Shown here: positions 16,975 to 25,376 of the stretch, piece after piece
How the letters are laid out: each line of letters starts with the position of its first letter
How positions within the stretch are numbered: position 1 is the first letter of the stretch
Source of the DNA: Candidatus Gastranaerophilales bacterium
Lineage (GTDB): Bacteria > Cyanobacteriota > Vampirovibrionia > Gastranaerophilales > Gastranaerophilaceae
DNA: 53,641 nucleotides
Direction of reading: 5' to 3'
NCBI GenBank assembly: GCA_910587175.1
Contig: CAJULH010000009.1
Coordinates: forward strand, 1-53,641
Position numbers and translations under genes: made by a program
The notes under the pieces: generated by a model
What the model saw: the letters and a program-made list of their open reading frames with translations, nothing else
Told to the model about the DNA's origin: nothing
Database searches by the model: none

Positions 16975-16987
16975 TTTTTGATAATCT
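16960..16987 (+). promoter_or_regulatory. possible promoter of the prepilin gene
   Basis: TTGACA (16960-16965), 16-bp spacer and TAATCT (16982-16987), reading towards the prepilin gene through a very AT-rich 70-nt leader. It overlaps the divergent promoter of the small HTH gene, so the HTH protein could control both. Confidence 0.4.
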
Positions 16988-17059
16988 TATTTAATATATT
17001 AAATAATTATTAATTATAATAAATAAGATATTGATATTACATTACCTAAGGAGGTAATA

Positions 17060-19864
17060 ATGAATTTAACTTTTGTAAAAAACAATTTGCAAAAATCAGG
17101 TCAGATATTACGCAGGTTATTCAAGCCCCTGAAAAAGGTTCGGAGTGAAAGCTGCACAATACAATATGCTGCTTTTTCTCTTGTTGAGATGCTTATGGCT
17201 TTGTTGGTGGCATCGCTTCTTATGGCAGCTCTTGCTCCTGTGATGACAAGAAAAATCGGTGAAAATGTAAATCTGACAGGAAATATGGCTCCTGCAGGAA
17301 GTGTTAAAAGAACAGTCGAAATAGAATATGGGACAGAAGACTGCAAAGATATAAAAATAGATTCAGACGGCTCAACATACTGCGAAGGTGAATTTGAGGT
17401 GCCGGGCGGGTATAACGGATATATGAACGTCACTGTTATAGGTGCAGGGGGCGGGGGCGGAAGCACACCTACAGCAGGGTATACAGAATATACAACAACC
17501 GGAGACCATACATTTTTAGTGCCTGCAATGGTTGGAGATATTGAAACTACACTTGTTTCAGGAGGCGCAGGCGGCGGTGCCGGCGGTCAGATTACAAAAA
17601 CCCAAACCTTTGTAACATACGGAAACGGGAATATGACTGCAGATGCGAATAATATAGTAACCGTAAATTCAACAGGCAAAGGCACATGGAAAATCCCTGA
17701 AGCAATTAAAAACAAGCAAATTTTAGCCACAGCCTGCGGCGGAGGGGGCGGAGGGGGCGCAAGTTCCGGAAATATTGCTGTGGGTGACAGCGGAAGGACA
17801 AATCCTGATGCTTACGGCTACGGCGGAGGCACAGGCGGATATATCCTAAACCAATTAACTAATTTCGAAGATGCGGAAAAACTTACGTATTATATCGGGG
17901 GCGGAGGGGGCGGCGCCTCTGCGGGAAGATACAACGGCAGCGATTTAGGTTACAATGATGGTTTACCCTATGGCGGAGCTACTATACCATATTCTGCCAA
18001 TGGCATAGCGATGAGCGGAGCACTTACAACCTCATCAACGAAAGGAGGAAAGGGCGGCATAGGAATAGTCGGCACTTGCAAATCGCCTTCGGATTGGACT
18101 GTTCAGGCTTATGTAAACGGAGGTGATGGCGGTTCTCCGGATGGTGGAAGAGGTGCTCAAATACATGCTAATCCCTGTTATGGCGGCAGCGGGGGTGGGG
18201 GAGGCGCAGCATCACAGCTTGTTATAGGCTCGGGCATTTACCTGAATGCTCCGGGTGGCGGAGGGGGAGGAGGTTCCGAATTAATAGGCAGCTGGAATAC
18301 CTGCGGAAAAGCAGCAGGGGGTGGTGGGGGAGGAGGTGCAGGAGGTGGTAACGGCGGCAGTTATAATTCACATGAAGGTAAAGGAGGGTCAGGAGGCAAT
18401 AACGGCAATGGAATTAATGGCGGAACAATTAACACAATCTTTGGAAATAACCACTGCAACGGAGGAAATGGTGGTGAATACAGCAGTATAATAAATACAC
18501 CAGGAAAGCAGGGTAAATCCGGCGCCATTAAACTAACCTACATTGATTATGGTCCCGGCGGCAGCGGGGGCGGGGGAGGAGGCATAGTGGCTATTCAGCC
18601 GGTTAAAGCAATTGCGAACGAAACACTTACAATCCACATTGGAAAAGGCGGAGAAGGCGGTGTTGCAGGATACCTAGACACAGCAAACAAGAAAATAGTA
18701 CCACCTGATAGCACAGGAAGCGACCATTATGGACAGGAAAGTTATCTTGCAAGGAACGGTAGCAGGTTATTAAGAACAAACGACGGCGAAGCCTATGTGG
18801 CAAAATATGGCTGTGCCACAGGGGTGGTAAAGAATTCGGATAATTGCGCAAACAAAGGCTGGATATCAAACGGTATAATCTCCTCAATGCAAATGCTTAC
18901 GATACCAGGTTTTTCAAATAGTTGGGGCAAAACTGCAGGCAGCAGCTTGGAAACATACGAAGAGAATAAATTAAAATGGGGAGATATCACCTTTGCCCCG
19001 AAAACAGAAGGCGGGGATGGGGGAATGGTTTCTCTTTTCAATGGTGAAATTGTATGCGAAGGCGGCAAAGGCGGTACACAATCATCACCCAATGGTAAAA
19101 ATGCTGCAGGATACGGCTGCGGAGGCGGAGGCGGCTGGACATTTGCAAACGGAGGCAAGGGAAGCGGAGGATACGCAAGAATAAGCTGGAATAAATATTG
19201 GGATACTGTAACAAATGCATATAAAACTGCCGAATCAGGCGGGGCAGGCGGAGGAGCCTCCGGAAATATTTTCACATACAGCATCCCTGTTAAAAGCAAT
19301 CAGGTAATAAAATTCAGGATAGGAAAAGGAGGAGAGGGGGCATATATTTCAAATAATACATTAACAAATGCCACAAATGGCGGAAATACAGTATTTGGAG
19401 ATATAAAAGCAGGCGGCGGCGAAGCAGGAAAAAGCGTTTCAATTGATACATCACACAATAACAAAATAATTAACGGCGCAGGCGGAGGTGTTTCAAATAT
19501 TTGCCATTTTGGCACAACAAGCTATCTTAATAATAAAAAATGTATAAAAGGGATAGCAGGCACCGGGGCAGATAAACTAAACGGCGGTAAGGGCGGGAAT
19601 TTCAGCGGGTATAAATTTACAGCCCATACAAAAGAAGGAGACACTGAAAAAACAGTGACCGGAACAGGCGGGGGCGGAGGTGTATTGGACACAGGAGATA
19701 ATGCAAACGGAAAGGACGCAGCAGGTTATGCTTCGGGCGGGGGCGGGGCAGCCTTGAGGGATTTGGGACGGGTAAATTCAGAATCTGCAGGAAATATCAC
19801 AAACAACCAAAACCGCGGGGGTAACGGCGGCAATGGCAAGATAATAGTTGAATGGTGGGAGTAG
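17060..19864 (+). CDS. giant glycine-rich prepilin-like surface protein
   Basis: 934 residues with a perfect SD (AAGGAGG) 6 nt before the ATG. A long basic leader of 38 residues ends AA|FSLVEML, a type IV prepilin cleavage/methylation site with the key Glu at mature position 5, followed by one hydrophobic helix (LMALLVASLLMAALAPV). The rest is glycine-rich: more than 20 runs of GGGG or longer alternate with Ser/Asn/Ala/Tyr segments and about a dozen cysteines. This resembles the Gly-rich domains of phage tail adhesins and bacterial surface proteins. It is too large for a major pilin, so it is probably a tip or adhesin-like minor pilin or pseudopilin. No pilus assembly genes are adjacent. G-runs make the coding strand a G-quadruplex candidate. 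Confidence 0.85.
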   Translation: MNLTFVKNNLQKSGQILRRLFKPLKKVRSESCTIQYAAFSLVEMLMALLVASLLMAALAPVMTRKIGENVNLTGNMAPAGSVKRTVEIEYGTEDCKDIKIDSDGSTYCEGEFEVPGGYNGYMNVTVIGAGGGGGSTPTAGYTEYTTTGDHTFLVPAMVGDIETTLVSGGAGGGAGGQITKTQTFVTYGNGNMTADANNIVTVNSTGKGTWKIPEAIKNKQILATACGGGGGGGASSGNIAVGDSGRTNPDAYGYGGGTGGYILNQLTNFEDAEKLTYYIGGGGGGASAGRYNGSDLGYNDGLPYGGATIPYSANGIAMSGALTTSSTKGGKGGIGIVGTCKSPSDWTVQAYVNGGDGGSPDGGRGAQIHANPCYGGSGGGGGAASQLVIGSGIYLNAPGGGGGGGSELIGSWNTCGKAAGGGGGGGAGGGNGGSYNSHEGKGGSGGNNGNGINGGTINTIFGNNHCNGGNGGEYSSIINTPGKQGKSGAIKLTYIDYGPGGSGGGGGGIVAIQPVKAIANETLTIHIGKGGEGGVAGYLDTANKKIVPPDSTGSDHYGQESYLARNGSRLLRTNDGEAYVAKYGCATGVVKNSDNCANKGWISNGIISSMQMLTIPGFSNSWGKTAGSSLETYEENKLKWGDITFAPKTEGGDGGMVSLFNGEIVCEGGKGGTQSSPNGKNAAGYGCGGGGGWTFANGGKGSGGYARISWNKYWDTVTNAYKTAESGGAGGGASGNIFTYSIPVKSNQVIKFRIGKGGEGAYISNNTLTNATNGGNTVFGDIKAGGGEAGKSVSIDTSHNNKIINGAGGGVSNICHFGTTSYLNNKKCIKGIAGTGADKLNGGKGGNFSGYKFTAHTKEGDTEKTVTGTGGGGGVLDTGDNANGKDAAGYASGGGGAALRDLGRVNSESAGNITNNQNRGGNGGNGKIIVEWWE

Positions 19865-20010
19865 GGATGGCTAAGGCTCTTGCTTCGCAGCACCTAACAG
19901 CTAAGGTCTCATTGCTATCGTACGGTTCAGGTAGATTTGCATACGGCTCGTATAAGTCCGTCATCATACCAGCCCTCCGGCTCACACAATTTTTAGATGA
20001 ACAACTTTTC

Positions 20011-20045
20011 GGGGCGCTTTTCGTAACCTTAGCGCTCCTTTTTTT
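20011..20045 (+). terminator. intrinsic terminator of the prepilin gene
   Basis: GGGGCGCT (20011-20018) pairs with AGCGCTCC (20031-20038), 8 bp with one G-U, 12-nt loop, followed directly by seven T (20039-20045). It lies about 150 nt after the prepilin stop codon. Confidence 0.85.
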
Positions 20046-20083
20046 ACGGATATTGTCAATAGATAATATTGGATAAATTATGT

Positions 20084-20162
20084 TGTCGGACAGAAACCCA
20101 ACCTATAGGTTTACTTTATATGTAAATTCCTGCTGTCGGGTTAAAACCCAACCTACGTAGGT
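20084..20162. repeat. two REP-like palindromic repeats with a 50-bp period
   Basis: TGTCGG, four variable bases and AAACCCAACCTA occur at 20084 and again at 20134, exactly 50 bp apart. Each copy ends in a perfect 12-bp palindrome that differs in sequence (AACCTATAGGTT and ACCTACGTAGGT). The second copy also has a GGGTT/AACCC hairpin. This fits the AACCCAACCTAC-type REP elements widespread in bacteria. Confidence 0.65.
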
Positions 20163-20213
20163 CTTGTGGAAAATCAGATATTTTGCGCAAAATCAGAGAA
20201 TACAAGTGGTGTT

Positions 20214-20912
20214 TTAAATTTCCATCTCTTTTAAATTGGCGCTTATTCTAAAAGAGGCACCCGTGCAGGATTTTATATCATCAACCGTAAACATAGGATT
20301 GATTTCTTCCAAAATAAGCCCGTGTGAATTATGCGCTTTGTCAAAATCTACTCTGAAAACACATCTTTCCGTGATGATTAAATTCACTTCGTGGGATGCA
20401 GTTAAAGGCAGATTGCACTTTTCAACAATTTTAGTTTCGCCCTTTGATGTGTGCTCCATTACAACTATTACTTTCTTTGCACCCACAACTAAATCCATTG
20501 CACCGCCCATGCCCGGAGTAAACTTATTTGGAATAGACCAATTGGCAAGGTTTCCTTCGCCATCCACCTGAAGAGCCCCCAAAACCGTAGCATCAATATG
20601 CCCGCCGCGCATCATAATAAAAGCCATCTGGGAATCATAAAAGCAGGCGCCTTTTTTAGTTTCAACATACCCGCCTCCGGCATTTATCACGCGCGGGTCG
20701 ATATTTTCTTTACTTTGGTTTTTGCCAACCCCAAGAAGACCGTTTTCAGACTGAAACATTACATTCATAGATTCAGGCAGATATTTTGTAACTTCGGTTG
20801 GAAGCCCTATTCCAAGGGTAACAACATCACCTTCGCTGAATTCTTTTGCCGCCCTTTTTGCAATTATTTCCCGTATTTTTTCTTTAGATAACATTTCCAT
20901 AGTATTTAGCAT
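20214..20912 (-). CDS. 3-oxoacid/acetate-type CoA-transferase, subunit B
   Basis: 232 residues, full length. The SENG motif in MFQSENGLLGVG (about residue 55) carries the catalytic glutamate that forms the acyl-glutamyl/CoA thioester. GIGLPTEV and the GGAMDLV segment are typical of the beta subunit (ScoB/AtoA). With the alpha subunit 3 nt upstream it would move CoA between acetate or butyrate and an acyl-CoA such as acetoacetyl-CoA; the exact substrate cannot be read from sequence. Internal ATGs at 20900 and 20894 are alternative starts. Confidence 0.9.
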   Translation of the reverse strand: MLNTMEMLSKEKIREIIAKRAAKEFSEGDVVTLGIGLPTEVTKYLPESMNVMFQSENGLLGVGKNQSKENIDPRVINAGGGYVETKKGACFYDSQMAFIMMRGGHIDATVLGALQVDGEGNLANWSIPNKFTPGMGGAMDLVVGAKKVIVVMEHTSKGETKIVEKCNLPLTASHEVNLIITERCVFRVDFDKAHNSHGLILEEINPMFTVDDIKSCTGASFRISANLKEMEI

Positions 20913-20915
20913 ATT

Positions 20916-21593
20916 TTATATCTCATCCGCCTTTGAAGCACATTTTTCGGCAGAAGCTTCTACAATATAGTCAATAAAAAGCCCCGGAATTACAACCTCA
21001 TTCGGGTCAAGGCATTCAACAACCTCGTCTGCCTGCACAATAACCGTATCCGCAGCCGTTGCCATTACAGTATTGCAGTTTCTTGTTGTGCCATAGTATG
21101 CCACATTTCCGTATTTATCAGCTTTAGTGCCGTATATAAGGGCAAAATCAGCGCTTATAGGCTTTTCAAAGAGATATTTTTTGTTATCAAGTTCATAAAC
21201 TTTCTTGCCATCTGCAATATTTGTGCCAATTCCTGTCGGGGTCAAAACACCGCCAAGCCCCGCTCCTTTTGCACGAATCCTCTCCATCAGACTTCCCATC
21301 GGGGTAAGCTCCACCTCAAGTTCGCCTGATGCCATCTGTCTGCCGGTTTCAGGGTTTGTTCCGATGTGGCTTGTGATAAGTTTTTTTACCTGCTTATTTA
21401 CGATTAATTTTCCCTTATCAACGTTTTCAAAGGAGGTGTCATTTGATATCATTGTAAGGTTTTTGATATTTTGGTTTGCCAGTTCATCTATGAGCTTATC
21501 CGGCGTTCCACAGCTTAAAAAGCCGCCCACCATAACGGTAGCCCCGTCTTTTATTAAATTTATTGCATCTTTAACAGAAACCAGTTTAGCCAC
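20916..21593 (-). CDS. 3-oxoacid/acetate-type CoA-transferase, subunit A
   Basis: 225 residues. GGFLSCGTPDKLIDEL (about residues 22-37) is the CoA-transferase family 1 signature, with SNDTSFE, HIGTNPE and EVELTPMGSLMERIRAKGAGL following. The start is a GTG at 21593. TACTAT ends 6 nt before it and an AAGGA lies about 12 nt upstream, so either leaderless or weak SD initiation is possible. It forms the alpha2beta2 or alpha4beta4 enzyme with subunit B in fermentative organic-acid metabolism. Confidence 0.9.
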   Translation of the reverse strand: MAKLVSVKDAINLIKDGATVMVGGFLSCGTPDKLIDELANQNIKNLTMISNDTSFENVDKGKLIVNKQVKKLITSHIGTNPETGRQMASGELEVELTPMGSLMERIRAKGAGLGGVLTPTGIGTNIADGKKVYELDNKKYLFEKPISADFALIYGTKADKYGNVAYYGTTRNCNTVMATAADTVIVQADEVVECLDPNEVVIPGLFIDYIVEASAEKCASKADEI

Positions 21594-21656
21594 TTCGGTA
21601 TAGTATCCTTAAAAAATCTTTTTAGATTTTAGCACAAACATATATATTCGCAAAAA

Positions 21657-22274
21657 TTAAAGCCATTCAGGATGATAGTATATTGTAAAAGTTTTGCCCT
21701 GTCTTATTCTTGCATGCCCGCCCATTATGAAATTTGTCAAAGAACCTGTCGGAGGCAGTATCGTAAGTGCCCATTTAATAGGAAAAACTATAAGGCTTCT
21801 GTCCTGTCCGAAAACTTCAAGGGTATTTTGAAGTTTACCATTTTCGACATTATCAATTTTGAAATCTTCAAAAACAATACTTGCAGGAATTCCGTTCATC
21901 CCGCTTGAAATTATAAGCCCAACTTTTGCTTTTACTATTTGACCTTTTCTAATTTTTAGTTTTCTTTTATAGAAAACATTATCTTCAACCTCAAATTTAA
22001 TTTCCTGTCCTATATAGACATCGTTTTCAGATTTTATTTTTTCTTTGATTGAAATCTTTACAGGAATCTTGACTGTGCTTTTATAATCATAAACTGTATG
22101 CACACCGGGTTTTTGGATATCTCTTTCCTTTAGAATGGTTTCAACAATTTCATCTCTGATAATTTCCTGAATATTATCTGCGGAAGGCTCTGAAATTTCT
22201 GCACAAAAAACGCTGCCGCTAAAAAGCCCTGCAAATAAACACAAAGCTGCAAGAATAGTACCGGGTTTATTCAT
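21657..22274 (-). CDS. exported protein of unknown function
   Basis: 205 residues with a signal peptide (hydrophobic core LAALCLFAGLFSGSVFCA, cleavage near residue 24). The body is beta-rich with alternating charged strands (KIPVKISIKEKI, KFEVEDNVFYKRKLKIRKG), a GMNGIP turn and a C-terminal ARIRQGKTFTIYYHPEWL. I do not recognise a family. The start overlaps the stop of the upstream M48-like gene by 8 nt, so the two are probably coupled and act together outside the cytoplasmic membrane. Confidence 0.7.
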   Translation of the reverse strand: MNKPGTILAALCLFAGLFSGSVFCAEISEPSADNIQEIIRDEIVETILKERDIQKPGVHTVYDYKSTVKIPVKISIKEKIKSENDVYIGQEIKFEVEDNVFYKRKLKIRKGQIVKAKVGLIISSGMNGIPASIVFEDFKIDNVENGKLQNTLEVFGQDRSLIVFPIKWALTILPPTGSLTNFIMGGHARIRQGKTFTIYYHPEWL

Positions 22275-22968
22275 AATTCAGCTCTTTCCTTGACCTGTTT
22301 TTCAGCTTTTCTTCAAGCATTTTTCTATTATCCTGCGATGTTAAAAGAAAATTTTGATAGTTTTTATTATTATAATATTCATTATTTACAAGATAATACG
22401 GATATTTTACACAGATATGTTCATAAATTTTTGCAAGCCTTTTTGAGGTTGCGTTGTTTGTAAGGCTGTCTCCTCTCTTTTGCGGATAACTCTTATTTAC
22501 AAGAGTAATCATTGCAACGGGATTATATCCGGAGCGTACCATATAATCCACCCCTATTTTATCAAAAATTATCTGGTATTTTTTAGGCGCAGCTTTTATT
22601 TTAAGAGAATTCAATCTTCCCTTAAAAAGCCCGGGGTATGACCTGTATGCTTCTGCAATTCTCCTTGAAAGAAATGCCGCAAGTTCATTATCATCTTCTA
22701 TAAATTTATAATCATATCCGTAAACTATAATTTGGCGGTCTACAAGGGTTTTATCAAGTTTTAGCTTTTCTTTTACCTCTGTTTTATCATAAACAAAAAC
22801 TACTCTGCCATCTATTTTATTTGAATTTAAAATAGAAACCCCGACATCATTTAGTCTCTTTTGTACGGCAGATTCTTTTTGAATATCTTCTGCTTTAATA
22901 TCTTCAATTGCAAATGAAGCCAAAGGAAATACCATAACAAAACCAAACAAAAGCAGCTTTTTAAACAT
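22267..22968 (-). CDS. exported M48-like protein without the zinc-protease motif
   Basis: 233 residues with a signal peptide (LLLFGFVMVFPLASFA). The layout follows M48 metallopeptidases: NELAAFLSRRIAEAYRS (about residues 98-114) sits where the HExxH helix should be, and DKIGVDYMVRSGYNPVAM (about residues 137-154) matches the EADxxG helix. A helix resembling the RLAxL segment follows. Both zinc histidines and the third glutamate ligand are absent, so it is probably an inactive peptidase or chaperone-like adaptor. It is coupled to the downstream exported protein. The homology rests on patterns and should be tested. Confidence 0.6.
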   Translation of the reverse strand: MFKKLLLFGFVMVFPLASFAIEDIKAEDIQKESAVQKRLNDVGVSILNSNKIDGRVVFVYDKTEVKEKLKLDKTLVDRQIIVYGYDYKFIEDDNELAAFLSRRIAEAYRSYPGLFKGRLNSLKIKAAPKKYQIIFDKIGVDYMVRSGYNPVAMITLVNKSYPQKRGDSLTNNATSKRLAKIYEHICVKYPYYLVNNEYYNNKNYQNFLLTSQDNRKMLEEKLKNRSRKELNYE

Positions 22969-23077
22969 ACGCTTAAATTAAACCCCCGCAACTATCTTAT
23001 TTAATATGGTACCATAAATACTGTAAAATATATAGCTAAAAAGCACTAAAGGTTATATCTCAAAACAATGTGAATTT

Positions 23078-23114
23078 AAAAAACGGGGCGGTTTATTAAG
23101 CAGACCCCGTTTTT
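23078..23114 (-). terminator. intrinsic terminator of the ferritin gene
   Basis: AAAAACGGGG (23079-23088) pairs with CCCCGTTTTT (23105-23114) around a 16-nt loop. On the minus strand the stem is followed by the T run complementary to 23078-23083. The A and T flanks would also let it act in the plus direction. It lies 16 nt after the ferritin stop codon. Confidence 0.85.
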
Positions 23115-23129
23115 ATATCTTTAATAAAA

Positions 23130-23639
23130 TTAACCAATAACAGGAGGATTAAACACTCTTGCCGCCAGTTCCTTATCTAAAAGAAGAAGGGCATGGGTAT
23201 CATCTTTTATCATTCTTAAAGTTTCTAAAACCCCTGAAACACTTGCTTCTTCTTCAACCTGTTCTTTAATGTACCATTGGAGGAAAAGAGCTGCGGCTCT
23301 GTCTTTTGTTTCATCTGCAACATCAGCCAGTTTATTGATTAAAGATGTCACAAGCTGTTCGTGTTTCAACACAGCTTCAAAAACTTCCAATGGTGAATTC
23401 CAGGTTTGGTCGGGCTTTTTAATGGCATCTAAAATAATTTCACCGTCTCTTTCCTGAATGTAATCATACAGCCCCCTTGCATGAGCCATTTCTTCCTGAA
23501 TTTGAATATTCATCCAGTTTACAAAACCATTTAGATTTAATTTTTGAAAATATGCCTGCATTGAAAGGTAAAGATATGCTGAATACATTTCAGCATTTAC
23601 CTGTTCGTTCAAAGCAGCATTCATTCTTTCATTAAGCAT
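23130..23639 (-). CDS. ferritin
   Basis: 169 residues, typical of bacterial non-haem ferritins. Ferroxidase-centre residues are visible: Glu in EQVNAEMYSAYLYL (about residue 17), ExxH in QEEMAHARGLYDYI (about residues 49-53), Glu near 93 in LKHEQLV and Glu/Gln near 126-130 in WYIKEQVEEE. It would form a 24-mer iron-storage cage in the cytoplasm. SD AAGGAG lies 6-7 nt before the ATG, and an extended -10 (TGGTATAAT) lies in the shared divergent promoter region with the DUF486 gene. Confidence 0.95.
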   Translation of the reverse strand: MLNERMNAALNEQVNAEMYSAYLYLSMQAYFQKLNLNGFVNWMNIQIQEEMAHARGLYDYIQERDGEIILDAIKKPDQTWNSPLEVFEAVLKHEQLVTSLINKLADVADETKDRAAALFLQWYIKEQVEEEASVSGVLETLRMIKDDTHALLLLDKELAARVFNPPVIG

Positions 23640-23692
23640 TTTATACTCCTTCTTCTCTCACTCTTTGCATCAAAATTATACCACCTGAAAAT

Positions 23693-23722
23693 TTTACAAT
23701 AGAAATTTTTTTGTTCTAAAAT
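23693..23722 (+). promoter_or_regulatory. promoter of the DUF486 gene
   Basis: TTTACA (23693-23698), 18-bp spacer and TAAAAT (23717-23722), only 7 nt before the ATG at 23730 with no SD: a leaderless-type start. It overlaps the divergent ferritin promoter region. Confidence 0.5.
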
Positions 23723-23729
23723 ATTTTTT

Positions 23730-24083
23730 ATGAATATTTCTGTTGTTAAGATGGTTTTGCCGATAATTTTGCTTTTAATCTCAAACGTTTTTATGACGTT
23801 TGCATGGTATGGACATTTAAAGTTTAAATCAAGCGCTTTAATTGCGGTCATTTTGATAAGCTGGGGCATAGCATTCTTTGAATACTGTTTTCAGGTGCCC
23901 GCAAACAGAATAGGCTATGAGGTATACAACGCATATCAGCTTAAAACAATTCAGGAAGTTATAACCCTTGTAGTTTTTATAGTCTTTTCTGCCCTTTATT
24001 TAAAAGAGGGGTTAAAATGGAATTATTTAATCGGCTTTCTTTTTATCATCCTTGCTGTATTTTTTATATTTAAAAAATGGTAA
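23730..24083 (+). CDS. DUF486 (DMT-superfamily-like) membrane protein
   Basis: 117 residues, four hydrophobic helices. SNVFMTFAWYGHLKF (about residues 18-32) and IAFFEYCFQVPANRIGY (about residues 47-63) are the DUF486 signature; the second half is EVITLVVFIVFSALYLKEG. These small proteins resemble half-size drug/metabolite transporters; the function is unknown. Convergent with the YibE/F gene. Confidence 0.88.
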   Translation: MNISVVKMVLPIILLLISNVFMTFAWYGHLKFKSSALIAVILISWGIAFFEYCFQVPANRIGYEVYNAYQLKTIQEVITLVVFIVFSALYLKEGLKWNYLIGFLFIILAVFFIFKKW

Positions 24084-24110
24084 CATCAAAAACCATTCCT
24101 GCAATCGGTT

Positions 24111-25316
24111 CTATGCTTCGCCGGTTTTTGAAGCCTGGATATTTTCTTTAACGGTTTCTTTTTTCTGACGTTTTTTAACAAGGTATGCTGCCATTATGGC
24201 AGTCAGAGGGACACAGGCTAAGAGCGAAATACTGCCCGTTAATGCTGACAAAATTTCACTTGCTACCTGATTTAAGTTGAAAAATTTTGATGTATCGATG
24301 TTTGATGCCAAGAGCACAAGCGGCATCGCACTTCCAAGATACACTAAAATCAATGTATTTGACATTGTCCCTATGATATCCCGCCCTACATTCATGCCGG
24401 ATTTAAAAAGTTCCATAACACCAAGGTTTTTATCCGTTATATGGATTTCATTTATGGTGCTTGCAATTGAAACTGCAACATCCATCAAAGCGCCTAATGC
24501 CGCTACAATCATAGAGGCTGCTAAAATCCCCGTAAAGCTTAAATTTGGTTTTTGGGTGTATAAAAATACACTTTCTTCACCCATAAAACCCGTAAGATGC
24601 GCCATTTTAATTGAAATAAGCGCAAGAGCAGATGCAAAAATAAGGCTCAAAACTGTTCCCAATACTGCAGCATTGCTCTTTGAATTAAACCCTGCAACAA
24701 GATACATGGTTGCAACCGTTGAAAGAATTGATATAACAAGCGCTGCAATGACAGGAGACATTCCCCATAATACTGCAGGGACAAAAATTAAAAATATCAA
24801 TAAAACAGTAATTACGATTGATAAGAGGCTGAGAAGCCCTTTTTTTCTTCCTATTCCGATTAAAAATGCAATAAAAATAAAGCTATAGAGATAAATTGTG
24901 CCCGCTCTTTTTACATCTGTTATAAAAATATCGACATCTTTTATATTTTCAGGACTGTCTGTTGCAGATTCCATCATAAGGAGCACTCTGTCCCCTTCTT
25001 TTAAGAAAACCTCATACGCAGGGTTGCCCGTCATTAAATTTTCCGTAACTTTTTCTTCGCCCTTGAACTGCCCCGTGATAATTTTTACCGTAACTATCTG
25101 TTTTGAGATTTCTTCCGGGTTATCTGTTTTTTCTGTGTAATCGTAGTCTATTCTTTTTACAATACCTTCCGCAGAAGAAGTATAGGTATTTACAGGAGCT
25201 TCAACCGCCTCTTTCAGACGATTTTCCTCAACATTTAAAGTTTCTGCCATACATTCTGCAAAAACAGAAAAAAATGTCATAATAAAAAATATTAAGATTG
25301 CAAAAAGCTTTTTCAT
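24111..25316 (-). CDS. YibE/F-family membrane protein
   Basis: About 401 residues from the ATG at 25316 (MKKLFAILIFFIM), which starts a signal peptide; an in-frame ATG 66 nt upstream would put a charged segment before it. After a periplasmic domain of about 120 residues come seven or eight membrane helices with the family motif GALMDVAVSIASTINEI (about residues 269-285) and GRDIIGTMSNTLILVY. Often linked to ion or peptide transport, but the function is not established. The -10 (TAAAAT) lies 7 nt before this ATG. Confidence 0.88.
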   Translation of the reverse strand: MKKLFAILIFFIMTFFSVFAECMAETLNVEENRLKEAVEAPVNTYTSSAEGIVKRIDYDYTEKTDNPEEISKQIVTVKIITGQFKGEEKVTENLMTGNPAYEVFLKEGDRVLLMMESATDSPENIKDVDIFITDVKRAGTIYLYSFIFIAFLIGIGRKKGLLSLLSIVITVLLIFLIFVPAVLWGMSPVIAALVISILSTVATMYLVAGFNSKSNAAVLGTVLSLIFASALALISIKMAHLTGFMGEESVFLYTQKPNLSFTGILAASMIVAALGALMDVAVSIASTINEIHITDKNLGVMELFKSGMNVGRDIIGTMSNTLILVYLGSAMPLVLLASNIDTSKFFNLNQVASEILSALTGSISLLACVPLTAIMAAYLVKKRQKKETVKENIQASKTGEA

Positions 25317-25323
25317 GGCATAC

Positions 25324-25370
25324 ATTTTAGCGCAAAAATTTTGGCGCAGATAATAAAAATATGCTAGAAT
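25324..25370. promoter_or_regulatory. divergent promoters around a GCGC-AT palindrome
   Basis: The yibE-like gene (minus, -10 TAAAAT at 25329-25324) and the glycosyltransferase gene (plus, TTGGCG at 25341-25346, TAGAAT at 25365-25370) share a 60-bp gap. Both -10 boxes end 6-7 nt before their start codons. Between them lies the near-perfect dyad GCGCAAAAATTTTGGCGC (25330-25347), placed to act on both promoters. Confidence 0.55.
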
Positions 25371-25376
25371 CAATTT

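Larger units (their letters stand above)
19865..20213. other. intergenic region without a supported gene
   Basis: This 349-nt stretch holds no convincing coding region. A reading frame across it runs through the terminator and has no SD. It contains a GC-richer 140-nt 3' segment with a repeated GCTAAGG, the intrinsic terminator at 20011-20045 and the two REP-like palindromes at 20084-20162. Confidence 0.6.

Noticed and set aside
17100..19520. Several antisense frames within the glycine-rich prepilin, Pro- or Arg-rich
   Set aside because: They are produced by reading GGN repeats backwards (poly-Pro, poly-Arg). None has an SD or a known domain.
19852..20076. 74-residue plus-strand frame after the prepilin
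   Set aside because: It spans the intrinsic terminator at 20011-20045, lacks an SD and overlaps the prepilin end.
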